Source: Polaribacter sp. SA4-10
GTDB taxonomy: Bacteria > Bacteroidota > Bacteroidia > Flavobacteriales > Flavobacteriaceae
Reading direction: 5' to 3'
DNA: 64,000 bases
Assembly: GCA_949519155.1 (NCBI GenBank)
Contig: CATIQU010000023.1
Span: 1-64,000, forward strand
The position numbers and the translations under genes are program-made. Every line of letters begins with the position of its first letter. Position 1 is the first letter of the stretch. Below, piece after piece: positions 1 to 7,795 of this stretch. The notes beneath the pieces were generated by a model. It did not search any database. It was not told the DNA's origin and saw only the letters and a list, made by a program, of their open reading frames with translations.

Positions 1-705
1 AAACACAAATATCAAACAGATACGGTTCCTCATGTTTTGTGTGGTGGTTTTACCAAAGAAGAAACGGAGTATTTATTGGTAGACTGTCAATACTTAGGGA
101 TTGATAATGTCATGGCGTTAAGAGGTGATACTATGAGTCATCAAAAATATTTTGAAGCGACACCTGGGGGACATTTGTATGCGAAAGAATTGGTAACACA
201 AATTAGCAATCTAAACGCTGGAAAGTACTTGCATGATGTTTTGGAAGTGGACGATCGCGCTGACTTCTGTATTGGAGTTGCTGGTTATCCTGAAAAACAT
301 TTGGAAGCACCTTCTTTGCAAACGGATCTCAAACGACTCAAAGAAAAAGTGGATGCGGGTGCCGATTATGTGGTTACGCAAATGTTTTTTGACAATCAAA
401 AGTATTTTGATTTTGTAGCGGCTGCTTCAAAAATAGGCATTCACGTGCCGATTCTTCCAGGGATTAAACCATTTGCAATCCACAAGCATTTGCAATTGTT
501 GCCTCAGGTTTTTAAAATCGACCTACCAGAAGCACTAATCGCTGCAGTTGAAGGGTGTAAAGACAATGCACAAATACGTCAGGTTGGTGTAGAATGGGCG
601 ATTCAGCAATCGAAAGAATTACAACAAGCAGGGGTGCCAGGTTTACATTACTACTCCATGGGGAAATCTTCGAACGTCAAGAAGATTGCTTCCGCATTAT
701 TTTAA
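1..705 (+). CDS. metF: Methylenetetrahydrofolate reductase, 5' end cut off by window
   Basis: The reading frame is open from base 1 and ends with TAA at 703-705, so the N-terminus lies outside the window. About 234 residues are visible; the family is usually about 290-320 residues. The enzyme reduces 5,10-methylene-THF to 5-methyl-THF with FAD and NAD(P)H, supplying methyl groups for methionine. The family signatures VMALRGD, DAGADYVVTQMFFD and ILPGIKPF are all present, in order. A TTG at 37 is in frame but lies inside the conserved part and is not the start. No terminator is obvious before trxA, which has its own promoter-like motif. Confidence 0.95.
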   Translation, partial: KHKYQTDTVPHVLCGGFTKEETEYLLVDCQYLGIDNVMALRGDTMSHQKYFEATPGGHLYAKELVTQISNLNAGKYLHDVLEVDDRADFCIGVAGYPEKHLEAPSLQTDLKRLKEKVDAGADYVVTQMFFDNQKYFDFVAAASKIGIHVPILPGIKPFAIHKHLQLLPQVFKIDLPEALIAAVEGCKDNAQIRQVGVEWAIQQSKELQQAGVPGLHYYSMGKSSNVKKIASALF

Positions 706-798
706 AAAAAAAGTGAAAATTATTTTAGAAATAAAGCGGCTCGATAGACCAATAGCCAAAACTAATTTTGCAACTCGTTAAGTAGTGAAATATTTGCT

Positions 799-806
799 TA
801 CTTTTG
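799..806 (+). promoter_or_regulatory. Probable -7 promoter element of trxA
   Basis: TACTTTTG matches the Bacteroidota -7 consensus TAnnTTTG and lies 39 bases before the trxA start. No clean TTTG -33 box is seen at the usual spacing, so the call rests on the -7 element and its position. Confidence 0.5.
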
Positions 807-845
807 TCAGACAATAAACTGAAATAACAATTTAAAATATAGAAT

Positions 846-1163
846 ATGGCATTAGAAATTACAGATGCGAATTTTGAAGAAATCGTATTAAAATCGGACA
901 AACCAGTATTGGTAGATTTTTGGGCAGCTTGGTGTGGACCGTGTAGAATGGTAGGGCCAATAGTTGATGAAATTCATACTGAGTATGAAGGGAAAGCAGT
1001 TGTAGGGAAAGTAGATGTTGATGCGAATCAAGAATTTGCAGCAAAATACGGCGTTCGTAACATTCCAACTGTTTTAGTCTTTAAAAACGGAGAGGTTGTA
1101 GACAAACAAGTGGGTGTAGCACCAAAAAATGTATACACTGGGAAGATTGATGCTGCCATGTAG
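846..1163 (+). CDS. trxA: Thioredoxin
   Basis: This 105-residue protein is a standard single-domain cytoplasmic thioredoxin, the disulfide reductase that is recharged by thioredoxin reductase. The active site WCGPC is at about residues 29-33, followed by the cis-proline segment RNIPTVLVF and the C-terminal helix. It has no signal peptide. Its length and spacing are canonical. It appears to be monocistronic: a promoter motif precedes it at 799-806 and a strong terminator follows at 1189-1219. Confidence 0.97.
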   Translation: MALEITDANFEEIVLKSDKPVLVDFWAAWCGPCRMVGPIVDEIHTEYEGKAVVGKVDVDANQEFAAKYGVRNIPTVLVFKNGEVVDKQVGVAPKNVYTGKIDAAM

Positions 1164-1188
1164 TAACAGTTTACTTTTTATAATATCG

Positions 1189-1219
1189 AAAAGGTTTGGC
1201 TAACGTCAAACCTTTTTTT
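1189..1219 (+). terminator. Rho-independent terminator of trxA
   Basis: AAAAGGTTTG at 1189-1198 pairs with CAAACCTTTT at 1207-1216 around an 8-base loop and runs into a T tract. Confidence 0.9.
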
Positions 1220-1246
1220 ATTTTTAGAACTTAGAGAACATCTTCA

Positions 1247-3808
1247 ATGAAATATATTTCACCACTTTTTATATTGTTATTCTTACTAATCTCTTGTTCG
1301 GTAAAAGAAGCAGAGCTAAACATTGAAAAAGGAATTTCGTTGGAATTGGCCAATTATAGAAAACAACAAGTCTCAAATGTTGTCTATCACTTGGATTTTG
1401 ATATCCCAGCAGAAAAGACCGCGCCAATTCCATCTACTTTAGCTTTAAAGTTGATGTTGAATGACCTAAAAAACCATTTGGTTTTAGATTTTAACGAAGA
1501 AAAAGCACATTTGAAATTTATAAAAGTAAATGGTAAAAACACCGACATAAATCATCAAAAAGAACATTTAATTATTGATAAAAAAGACCTTGTTCTAGGT
1601 AAAAATACGATTGTTATTTCTTTTGATGCAGGCGAATTATCACTCAACCGAAATGAAGAGTTTTTATACACCTTATTAGTACCAGATAGAGCGAGTACTT
1701 TATTTCCTTGCTTTGATCAGCCAGACATAAAAGCAAATTATCAACTAACCATAACAGCTCCAAAAGAATGGAAAGTACTCTGTGGTGCTTTTGAAGAAAG
1801 TGCGACTGATATGGGCGATTTTACCAAACATATTTTCAATCAGACAGATAAAATGAGTACCTATTTGTTTTCTTTTGTTGCCGGAAAATTTACCTCAGTC
1901 ACTAAAAATCCAGGAGCGTTTGACATGCGTTTTTTGTACCGAGAAAACGACAAAGAAAAAATTACAGAAAGCGTAGATGAAATCTTTTCAATCCATCAAA
2001 AATCGATCGATTTTTTAGAGGAGTACACCCAGGTAAAGTTTCCGTTTCAAAAAATGGATTTTGCAGCCATTCCCCCCTTTCAATATGGGGGTATGGAGCA
2101 TGTTGGTGCCATTCAATACCGAGCATCTTCTTTGTTTTTAGATAAAAACGCAACGCAAAACAGAAAGTTGAGTCGCGCAAAACTGATTGGACACGAAACC
2201 TCGCACATGTGGTTTGGAGATTTGGTGACCATGCGTTGGTTCAATGATGTTTGGATGAAAGAAGTATTTGCCAATTTTATGGCAGATAAGATTATGAACC
2301 CTGTTTTTCCAGAAATCAATCACGAATTAAATTTTATGATGTCGCATTATCCAAGTGCGTATTCAGAAGACAGAACAAAGGGCACTAATGCCATTCGTCA
2401 ATATTTAGGGAATTTAAAAAATGCAGGTTCTTTATATGGCAGAATTATTTACAATAAAGCGCCAATTATGATGCGCCAGTTAGAAAATTTATTGGGAGAA
2501 GAGAAATTCAAAGAAGGCATTCAAGAATACATTCAAACTTATGCAAACGGAAATGCTGATTGGAGCGAATTGGTGACTATTTTAGACAACAAAACAACGG
2601 GCGATATTAAAAGCTGGAGCGATGTTTGGGTGAATTCACCTGGAAGACCTGTTTTTACAGAGGAGATTGAATTGAATGAAAAAGGAAATGTGACCAAGTT
2701 TATCATTCATCAAAAAGCAGAAGATGGTTCTCAAAAAACCTGGGTACAGTCTTTTAAAATTCAACTGAAAGATGAAAGAGGCTACGAGAAAACCATTAAC
2801 CTAAAAAATATGGGCAACTCTTTTGACATTTCATCTGCTGTAAAAGATTTTAAACCGGGACAGGTATTGTACAATACAAATGGTTTTGGTTACGGCGTTT
2901 TCCCTATTTATAAAGCAAAAATAAGTAGTTACAAAAACATTAGCGATGAAGTTTCAAGAGGCGCTCAGTTTATCAATTTGTATGAAAATATGCTCAATGG
3001 TGTTGTTGCTCCTTTAGAAACCTATCTGGTGTATTTGGATGCAATACGTGTTGAAGAAAACGAATTGATTCTGAACTATTTGTCTGGAAGGGCTCAAACT
3101 ATTTATTGGACTTTTCTCACGAAAGAACAGCAACAAACGGTTCAACAAAAAACCGAAAGTCAACTTTTTAATTTGTTGAAAAAAGAGTTGCCCAAAAATA
3201 TTAAAAAGACCTTGTTTGGTTTGTATCAATCAATTGGAACTTCCGAAAAAGGAAAGGAAAATTTATATGCCATTTGGTCTAAAAAGATAGCCATTAAAAA
3301 TCTCTTTTTTAACGAAAACGACTACACCTCTTTGGCAATGAAACTGGCAATTTATAAACACCCAAAAGCGTCCGAAATTATAAAAGAACAAGGCACTGCT
3401 ATTTCGAATAAAGATCGACAAGCACGTTTTAAATGGTTGTTGCCTTCGCTTTCTAATGATGAAACGATAAGAGCTTCTTTTATGAAATCGCTATTAGAAA
3501 AAGAAAATAGAGAAAAAGAGTCTTGGGTTCAAGCCGCTCTAGGAAATATGCATCACCCGTTACGGCAACAGTCGTCAATAAAACAATTGGGCGCTATTTT
3601 AGAGAAGTTAGAAGAAGTACAATTAACTGGTGATATTTTCTTTCCAAAAGGATGGCTGGCCAGTTCTATTGGGAATTACTCTTCTAATGAAGCTGCACTC
3701 GTTTTACAAATGTTTTTAGAGGAGCACCCAAATTACAATCCTATTTTATTGAAAAAACTATTGCAAACGACCGACAACTTAACAAGAGCGCAAAACATAA
3801 AAAAGTAG
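1247..3808 (+). CDS. M1 family zinc aminopeptidase, lipoprotein
   Basis: This 853-residue protein starts with a lipoprotein signal peptide ending in a LISC lipobox, so it is probably anchored to an outer envelope membrane. The zinc motif is HETSH near residue 316, with the third zinc ligand Glu in NDVWMKEVFANF near residue 339. The exopeptidase motif reads GGMEH near residue 280, in place of the more common GAMEN. The family removes N-terminal residues from peptides. A long alpha-helical C-terminal domain follows the catalytic core. The stop is one base before the start of the DUF58 gene, so the two are probably co-transcribed. The specific substrate is unknown. Confidence 0.93.
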   Translation: MKYISPLFILLFLLISCSVKEAELNIEKGISLELANYRKQQVSNVVYHLDFDIPAEKTAPIPSTLALKLMLNDLKNHLVLDFNEEKAHLKFIKVNGKNTDINHQKEHLIIDKKDLVLGKNTIVISFDAGELSLNRNEEFLYTLLVPDRASTLFPCFDQPDIKANYQLTITAPKEWKVLCGAFEESATDMGDFTKHIFNQTDKMSTYLFSFVAGKFTSVTKNPGAFDMRFLYRENDKEKITESVDEIFSIHQKSIDFLEEYTQVKFPFQKMDFAAIPPFQYGGMEHVGAIQYRASSLFLDKNATQNRKLSRAKLIGHETSHMWFGDLVTMRWFNDVWMKEVFANFMADKIMNPVFPEINHELNFMMSHYPSAYSEDRTKGTNAIRQYLGNLKNAGSLYGRIIYNKAPIMMRQLENLLGEEKFKEGIQEYIQTYANGNADWSELVTILDNKTTGDIKSWSDVWVNSPGRPVFTEEIELNEKGNVTKFIIHQKAEDGSQKTWVQSFKIQLKDERGYEKTINLKNMGNSFDISSAVKDFKPGQVLYNTNGFGYGVFPIYKAKISSYKNISDEVSRGAQFINLYENMLNGVVAPLETYLVYLDAIRVEENELILNYLSGRAQTIYWTFLTKEQQQTVQQKTESQLFNLLKKELPKNIKKTLFGLYQSIGTSEKGKENLYAIWSKKIAIKNLFFNENDYTSLAMKLAIYKHPKASEIIKEQGTAISNKDRQARFKWLLPSLSNDETIRASFMKSLLEKENREKESWVQAALGNMHHPLRQQSSIKQLGAILEKLEEVQLTGDIFFPKGWLASSIGNYSSNEAALVLQMFLEEHPNYNPILLKKLLQTTDNLTRAQNIKK

Positions 3809-3809
3809 T

Positions 3810-4730
3810 ATGAATTTATCTGAACTACAAGCTTCTGAAATAAAAAACTTAGATATTCTTGCAAAGCAAGTGGTCGAAGGTTTCATTACTGGAATGCACA
3901 AAAGTCCTTTTCATGGTTTTTCGGTAGAGTTTGCAGAACATAAATTGTACAATTCGGGTGAAAGTACGCGCCATATAGATTGGAAGTTGTTTGCCAAAAC
4001 AGAAAAGTTGTATACAAAACGGTACGAAGAAGAAACCAATTTGCGATGTCATATTATTATAGATAATTCAGCATCCATGCATTACCCAGAAATTAAAACA
4101 CAAACGATTGATTCTTTAAATAAAGTTGGATTTTCTGCAGTAGCCGCTGCTGCTTTAATGGAAATATTAAAGAAACAACGAGATGCGGTAGGTTTAAGTA
4201 TCTATGCAGATACCTATGAATATTATGCGCCAGAAAAAGGAAGCGAACGGCATCGGAAAATGATTTTAAACCAGCTTGAAAGTCTTTTAACTTCAACTTC
4301 TACTGCAACTACAGAGACCTATCGTTATTTACACGAAATTGCAGAAAATATCCACAGGCGTTCTTTAATTTTCTTGTTTACGGATATGTTTCAGTCAACA
4401 ACCGATCAGGAACAATTATTTGATGCACTTCGACACCTAAAACACAACAAACACGAGGTGGTTTTGTTCCATACCTATGATGGAAAAACAGAATTTGACT
4501 TCGATTTTGACACTTCTCCCAAAAAATTTGTAGATCTTGAGACGGGAGAAGAAATAAATGTGTTTTCGCAAAATATTCAAGAAAAATACACCGCGCTCAT
4601 GGGGGCGTATTTTAATGACTTGAAAAATAAATGTTTACAATATAAAATAACCTATTTACCAGTAGACATTCATAAAGGTTTTCACGAGATTTTGACAGCA
4701 TACCTTATCAGTAGAAAAAAAATAAAATAA
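3810..4730 (+). CDS. DUF58 domain protein (VWA-like)
   Basis: This 306-residue protein has the DUF58 hallmark, SGESTRHIDWKLFAKTEKLY near residues 50-69, followed by a VWA-like fold. The MIDAS-type motif IIDNSASM near residue 84 could bind a divalent metal. No signal peptide or membrane segment is seen, so it should be cytoplasmic. DUF58 proteins often accompany MoxR AAA ATPases and VWA membrane proteins in Bacteroidota (the Bat cluster), but no MoxR gene is visible here. It sits one base after the M1 peptidase stop, so its immediate partner by position is an envelope peptidase. Its function is not established. Confidence 0.88.
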   Translation: MNLSELQASEIKNLDILAKQVVEGFITGMHKSPFHGFSVEFAEHKLYNSGESTRHIDWKLFAKTEKLYTKRYEEETNLRCHIIIDNSASMHYPEIKTQTIDSLNKVGFSAVAAAALMEILKKQRDAVGLSIYADTYEYYAPEKGSERHRKMILNQLESLLTSTSTATTETYRYLHEIAENIHRRSLIFLFTDMFQSTTDQEQLFDALRHLKHNKHEVVLFHTYDGKTEFDFDFDTSPKKFVDLETGEEINVFSQNIQEKYTALMGAYFNDLKNKCLQYKITYLPVDIHKGFHEILTAYLISRKKIK

Positions 4731-4745
4731 AATTATAGTTTTCTG

Positions 4746-4776
4746 TTTGCATATCTAAAAATGTGTCTTATATTTG
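4746..4776 (+). promoter_or_regulatory. Promoter of tRNA-Asp
   Basis: TTTG at 4746-4749 and TATATTTG at 4769-4776 are separated by 19 bases. This is an exact match to the Bacteroidota -33/-7 promoter pattern, ending 17 bases before the mature tRNA. It is the cleanest promoter in the window. Confidence 0.85.
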
Positions 4777-4793
4777 CACCCGCTAATAGCAAC

Positions 4794-4867
4794 GGTTTGG
4801 TAGTTCAGTTGGTTAGAATGCCTGCCTGTCACGCAGGAGGTCGCGGGTTCGAGTCCCGTCCAGACCG
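4794..4867 (+). tRNA. tRNA-Asp (anticodon GTC)
   Basis: The 74-base cloverleaf is complete. The acceptor stem GGTTTGG pairs with CCAGACC (one G-U pair), and the discriminator base is G. The anticodon stem CCTGC/GCAGG encloses loop CTGTCAC with anticodon GTC. The T arm is GCGGG-TTCGAGT-CCCGT. The CCA end is not encoded, since CAA follows. It is a single-gene unit with its own promoter and terminator. Confidence 0.97.
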
Positions 4868-4868
4868 C

Positions 4869-4897
4869 AAAAAGCATCTCATTTGAGATGCTTTTTT
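4869..4897 (+). terminator. Terminator of tRNA-Asp
   Basis: AAAAAGCATCTC pairs with GAGATGCTTTTTT across an ATTT loop. It starts within two bases of the tRNA 3' end. Confidence 0.9.
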
Positions 4898-4934
4898 CGT
4901 TTTAATAATTTCTTAATTATTTTACAATTTCAGA

Positions 4935-4972
4935 AATCAACTGTGTAGTTTTATTGCACAGTTGATTTTTTG
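4935..4972 (+). terminator. Second hairpin with T tract downstream of tRNA-Asp
   Basis: AATCAACTGTG (4935-4945) pairs perfectly with CACAGTTGATT (4957-4967) and is followed by six T. It may be a back-up terminator for the tRNA transcript. Confidence 0.6.
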
Positions 4973-4993
4973 TTATTAAGATACTTTTTGGCT

Positions 4994-5029
4994 AAAAAAC
5001 AACAACACATTCAAGAATGTAAGTGTTGT
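4994..5029 (-). terminator. Terminator of the small lipoprotein gene
   Basis: ACAACAC (5002-5008) pairs with GTGTTGT (5023-5029), with an inner ACATTC/GAATGT pairing possible. On the minus strand the stem is followed by a T-rich run (4994-5000). It lies 27 bases after the end of the minus-strand lipoprotein gene. Confidence 0.65.
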
Positions 5030-5056
5030 GATAATGAACTGGTGTTTTATATTTTT

Positions 5057-5287
5057 TTACCATCCAGATGAGTTTGTGATGCAATAATCATCTCCTGGAT
5101 GCGCATTTATCCAGTCTCCTTCGTTAAGCGTGAACCGCTCTTCATTTCCGCTGCAACTACTTCTTATTACAATTGAATAGTCGGAAATTCTGTCGGAAAG
5201 AATGAGTCCGCAATTACAATCTTCATCTTCTTCTTTTTCACAGCTAAAGGCTACTAGGCAAAAGAGTACTAAAAATACATTTTTCAT
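5057..5287 (-). CDS. Small cysteine-containing lipoprotein, hypothetical
   Basis: This 76-residue protein starts with a short lysine-containing n-region and a hydrophobic stretch ending in the lipobox VAFSC, followed at once by an acidic run (EKEEDED). Five cysteines are present, four of them after the lipidated one, so the mature domain of about 60 residues may hold disulfides. The acidic residues after the cysteine resemble a lipoprotein export signal known in Bacteroidota, though that signal was defined in other genera. I do not recognise the family. The gene stands alone between tRNA-Asp and the DUF2130 gene, with its own terminator. Confidence 0.7.
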   Translation of the reverse strand: MKNVFLVLFCLVAFSCEKEEDEDCNCGLILSDRISDYSIVIRSSCSGNEERFTLNEGDWINAHPGDDYCITNSSGW

Positions 5288-5329
5288 TTTTTTTGTTTGT
5301 TTAAATTCTTTGCAAGTTTAGACTCCAAT

Positions 5330-5348
5330 TGTGCAATCTAATTGCACA
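5330..5348. repeat. Short perfect inverted repeat upstream of the lipoprotein gene
   Basis: TGTGCAAT and ATTGCACA are separated by CTA. The repeat lies 43 bases upstream of the minus-strand lipoprotein start. It is the main structured element in the 305-base gap 5288-5592, which otherwise holds only the DUF2130 promoter motif. It could be an operator or a small hairpin. Confidence 0.45.
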
Positions 5349-5544
5349 GAATTATTACATTTGGTTTGTAGGGAAAAAGAACAGGTGATTATCATTTTTT
5401 AATACTGTTTAAAAAAAGTGCTTCTTTAAAATTTGCCTTAATCTCCTTTCTTAATTGTGAAAAAATAACTGTTAACTGAACGATAATGCCTCAAAATAAA
5501 AATTTTCAAAAACGTATTACGATTTTAGGCGTGCATTAGTAGTA

Positions 5545-5552
5545 TATATTTG
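5545..5552 (+). promoter_or_regulatory. Probable -7 element of the DUF2130 gene
   Basis: TATATTTG matches TAnnTTTG. It lies 40 bases before the chosen ATG at 5593, and an upstream ATTTTA at 5522-5527 sits at about -33 spacing. A transcript starting near 5560 would just miss or barely include the upstream TTG/ATG codons at 5563-5568, which favours the later start. Confidence 0.5.
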
Positions 5553-5592
5553 CGAGTTACCTTTGATGTTTGAAAATTATAGAAGAAAAATT

Positions 5593-6876
5593 ATGAAAGA
5601 TAATACTGTAAAGTGCCCTAGTTGTAAAGAAGTTTTTAAAGTAGATGATTCTGTCTATACAGATATTGTAAAGCAGGTAAGGGATCAGCAATTTGATGAC
5701 GAGTTAACGAATCGTCTAGATAGCGCTGAAAAAGACAAGAAAATAGCAATCGAATTAGCTGAAGAACGTCTAAAAAATCAACTTCAAAAAGAAATTGATG
5801 ATAAACAGCGAAGAATAGAAGTTTTAGAATTAAAAAACAAATCTGATTTATTAGAAGAAGTTTCTAAAAAAAACAAAGAAATTTCTGATTTACAATCAAA
5901 ACTTACCAATGCAGATACTGAGAAAAAACTAGAACTTTCGAACGCAGTCCATAGTGTTGAAAAACAAAGAGATCAACTTATCAACGACTTAAAAAATAAA
6001 GACACAGAAAGAGAACTCTTAGAAAAATCTTTAAATGAGCAGTTTAAAAATAAGTTAGAGCATAAAGATGAAACACTTAAATTAAAAGACGAAGAAATCC
6101 AATACTTAAAAGATTACAAGCAAAAACTATCAACCAAAATGACTGGTGAAACTTTAGAATTGCATTGTGAAAACGAATTCAATAAGCTAAGAGCAACCGC
6201 TTTTCAAAAAGCACATTTTGAGAAGGACAATGATGCTTCTGCCGGAACGAAAGGTGATTATATTTATAAAGAATCTGATACAAATGATAACGAGATCATT
6301 TCTATTATGTTTGAGATGAAAAATGAAAACGATCAGACTGCATCTAAAAAGAAAAATGAAGATTTCTTTGCTAAATTAGATAAAGATCGAAAAGCGAAAG
6401 GCTGTGAATATGCCGTGTTAGTATCTATGTTAGAAGCAGATAATGAGTTTTACAATACCGGTATTGTAGATGTATCGTACAAATACCAAAAAATGTATGT
6501 AATTCGTCCACAATTTTTCATTCCAATGATTACCTTGTTGCGGAATGCAGGGATGAAATCTTTAGAGTATAAGGCGGAGTTAAGCATTATGAAAAATCAA
6601 AATGTAGACATCACTAATTTTGAAGACAAGATAGACGATTTCAAAACTGGGTTTGCACGAAATTATGACTTAGCAAGCCGCCAATTTGGAGAAGCAATAA
6701 AGGAAATTGATAAAACAATGACACATCTTCAAAAAACCAAAGATGCTCTATTGTCTTCGGTTAACAATTTACGCTTAGCGAACAATAAGGCGGATGATTT
6801 AACGATAAAAAAGCTAACCCATGGTAATCTTACCATGAAACAAAAGTTTAACACTTTAGAGTCTAAAAAAAAATAA
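5593..6876 (+). CDS. DUF2130 protein: zinc ribbon, coiled coil, nuclease-like C-terminus
   Basis: I start this 427-residue protein at the ATG directly before the zinc-ribbon half CPSCKEVFKV. In-frame codons at 5563 and 5566 would add ten unconserved residues. Residues ~30-185 form a long charged coiled coil. The C-terminal half carries the DUF2130 region (GTKGDYIY, FEMKNENDQT, EYAVLVSMLE), which I recall being placed in the PD-(D/E)XK nuclease-like fold; the D...E-x-K spacing fits that. Members are often found beside type I restriction-modification genes. Here the stop codon abuts an hsdM-like start codon and an hsdR fragment, so the gene probably survives from such a locus. Its function is not established. 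Confidence 0.85.
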   Translation: MKDNTVKCPSCKEVFKVDDSVYTDIVKQVRDQQFDDELTNRLDSAEKDKKIAIELAEERLKNQLQKEIDDKQRRIEVLELKNKSDLLEEVSKKNKEISDLQSKLTNADTEKKLELSNAVHSVEKQRDQLINDLKNKDTERELLEKSLNEQFKNKLEHKDETLKLKDEEIQYLKDYKQKLSTKMTGETLELHCENEFNKLRATAFQKAHFEKDNDASAGTKGDYIYKESDTNDNEIISIMFEMKNENDQTASKKKNEDFFAKLDKDRKAKGCEYAVLVSMLEADNEFYNTGIVDVSYKYQKMYVIRPQFFIPMITLLRNAGMKSLEYKAELSIMKNQNVDITNFEDKIDDFKTGFARNYDLASRQFGEAIKEIDKTMTHLQKTKDALLSSVNNLRLANNKADDLTIKKLTHGNLTMKQKFNTLESKKK

Positions 6877-6924
6877 ATGATCACAGGAGAGTTAAAGACA
6901 CAATACGCCTATCACACAATCTGA
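6877..6924 (+). pseudogene. Remnant of an hsdM-like start (type I DNA methyltransferase)
   Basis: An ATG follows the DUF2130 stop codon with no gap and opens a 15-codon frame starting MITGELKTQ. I recognise this as the usual beginning of type I methyltransferase HsdM subunits (MITGELK or MISGELR). After about nine residues the similarity ends and the frame closes at TGA 6922. The next recognisable sequence, in another frame, is the end of an hsdR gene. I infer that everything between was deleted. Nine residues is little evidence alone; the position between DUF2130 and hsdR makes it convincing. Confidence 0.65.
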
Positions 6925-7297
6925 ACTAGATGTACTGGAAAAAATTCTTTTCACAGAAAGTGTCGCAGGAACAAAAGAACAGTTTGTAGCGCAGTTTGGT
7001 AAAAAACCCTTAGGTACTTTTATTAGAAGTATTACCGGCCTAGAACAAGCTACTTTAAATGAGGCTTTTGCAGATTTCTTGCAAGTTGACCATCTAAGAG
7101 CAGACCAGATGACTTTTGTAAAAACCATTATTTCTTATTTATCTAAAAATGGAACCATTAACAAAATGATGTTGTTCGAGTCTCCATTTACAGATTTAAA
7201 TGATCAAGGACTTAGTGGTGTTTTTGACAATGTTGCTGACGTAAGCAAAGTAGTCAAAATCATTGATGATATTAATAAGAATGCTGAGGTGGGCTAG
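6896..7297 (+). pseudogene. C-terminal remnant of a type I restriction subunit (EcoEI-type HsdR)
   Basis: The frame is open from the stop at 6893 to TAG 7295-7297 but has no ATG near its beginning, giving about 133 residues. It reads ITQSELDVLEKILF, then FGKKPLGTFIRSITGLE, then QMTFVKTIISYLSKNG, then LFESPFTDLNDQGL. This is the order seen in the C-terminal domain of EcoEI-family HsdR (restriction) subunits. The helicase and nuclease parts, roughly 650 or more residues, are missing. The frame is intact to its natural end, which suggests one deletion and little later decay. It is unlikely to encode a working enzyme. Confidence 0.82.
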
Positions 7298-7607
7298 TAT
7301 TGATTTGCTAGGAGCGCATAACTGAACTTCGTTTTGTAAATCCTTGTCTTTAAAGGGATCCTGTAAACCAAAAAAAACCTGACAGTTAAAAGATTGTCAG
7401 GTTTTTTTAATTTTACCTATTTTTAAGTATTTCCGCTGTTTTAAGTAAGTATTTAAAGCGCCCTTTTAAAACACATTTTTTTAAATATTTTTTTCTTTTA
7501 AAATGAAGTTAAACAATTGAGCACATATCTTGAAATAAAAAAGAGGGATCAATAATTTTTCAATACATATTTTAAGAATTTACTAATTTTTTTAAAATTC
7601 CATTGCA
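7298..7607. other. Intergenic stretch between the hsdR remnant and the aromatic operon promoter
   Basis: This AT-rich stretch holds one terminator (7371-7408). I see no other gene, tRNA or repeat in it. Confidence 0.7.
7371..7408 (+). terminator. Terminator after the hsdR remnant
   Basis: CCTGACA (7379-7385) pairs with TGTCAGG (7395-7401), extended by an A tract before and seven T after. The symmetric A and T runs mean it could act in both directions. Confidence 0.85.
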
Positions 7608-7642
7608 TTTGTTTTTTTATCTCGATTTAATACATACATTTG
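7608..7642 (+). promoter_or_regulatory. Promoter of the aromatic amino acid operon
   Basis: TTTG at 7608-7611 and TACATTTG at 7635-7642 are separated by 23 bases, at the long end of the Bacteroidota range. The transcript would start near 7649, about 12 bases before the leader peptide ATG. Confidence 0.65.
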
Positions 7643-7660
7643 AATTATAACAATAACAGA

Positions 7661-7720
7661 ATGAACTTACAATACATTTGGACACGTTTCTATTTTTACT
7701 TTTATTTTAATAAAAGTTGA
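7661..7720 (+). CDS. Phe/Tyr-rich leader peptide of the aromatic operon
   Basis: A 19-codon frame reads MNLQYIWTRFYFYFYFNKS and ends with TGA at 7718-7720. Codons 10-16 alternate Phe and Tyr without a break (four Phe, three Tyr), and there are also Tyr5 and Trp7. Such a run of the operon's own end products is the signature of a ribosome-sensed attenuator. The operon makes both Phe and Tyr, which fits sensing both at once. The frame sits between the promoter and an intrinsic terminator, 75 bases before pheA. Translation is inferred; there is no strong Shine-Dalgarno, which is normal for this phylum. Confidence 0.85.
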   Translation: MNLQYIWTRFYFYFYFNKS

Positions 7721-7784
7721 GACGCTATTGTGTATTGTGAAACAAAATATATAAAAAGTCTCGAATCTATCGAGGCTTTTTTTT
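7698..7784 (+). promoter_or_regulatory. Transcription attenuator with mutually exclusive hairpins
   Basis: Three pairings compete. (1) ACTTTTATT (7698-7706, inside the Phe/Tyr codons) pairs perfectly with AATAAAAGT (7709-7717). (2) TTGAGAC (7717-7723, overlapping the leader stop) can pair with GTCTCGA (7758-7764). (3) AGTCTCGA (7757-7764) pairs with TCGAGGCT (7770-7777, one G-U pair) and is followed by eight T, a terminator. A ribosome stalled on the Phe/Tyr codons would leave 7717-7723 free, so pairing 2 would block the terminator. A ribosome reaching the stop codon would cover it and allow termination. The mechanism is inferred from complementarity. Confidence 0.8.
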
Positions 7785-7795
7785 ATGACTAAAAA

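Noticed and set aside
4957-5349. Direct repeats ATTGCACAG flanking the small lipoprotein gene, as a sign of insertion
   Set aside because: The match is only nine bases, and each copy is part of its own hairpin. No transposase or other insertion feature is present.
6892-7128. A minus-strand frame across the hsdR remnant
   Set aside because: The plus-strand translation matches the HsdR C-terminal domain over its whole length, so the antisense frame is a shadow.
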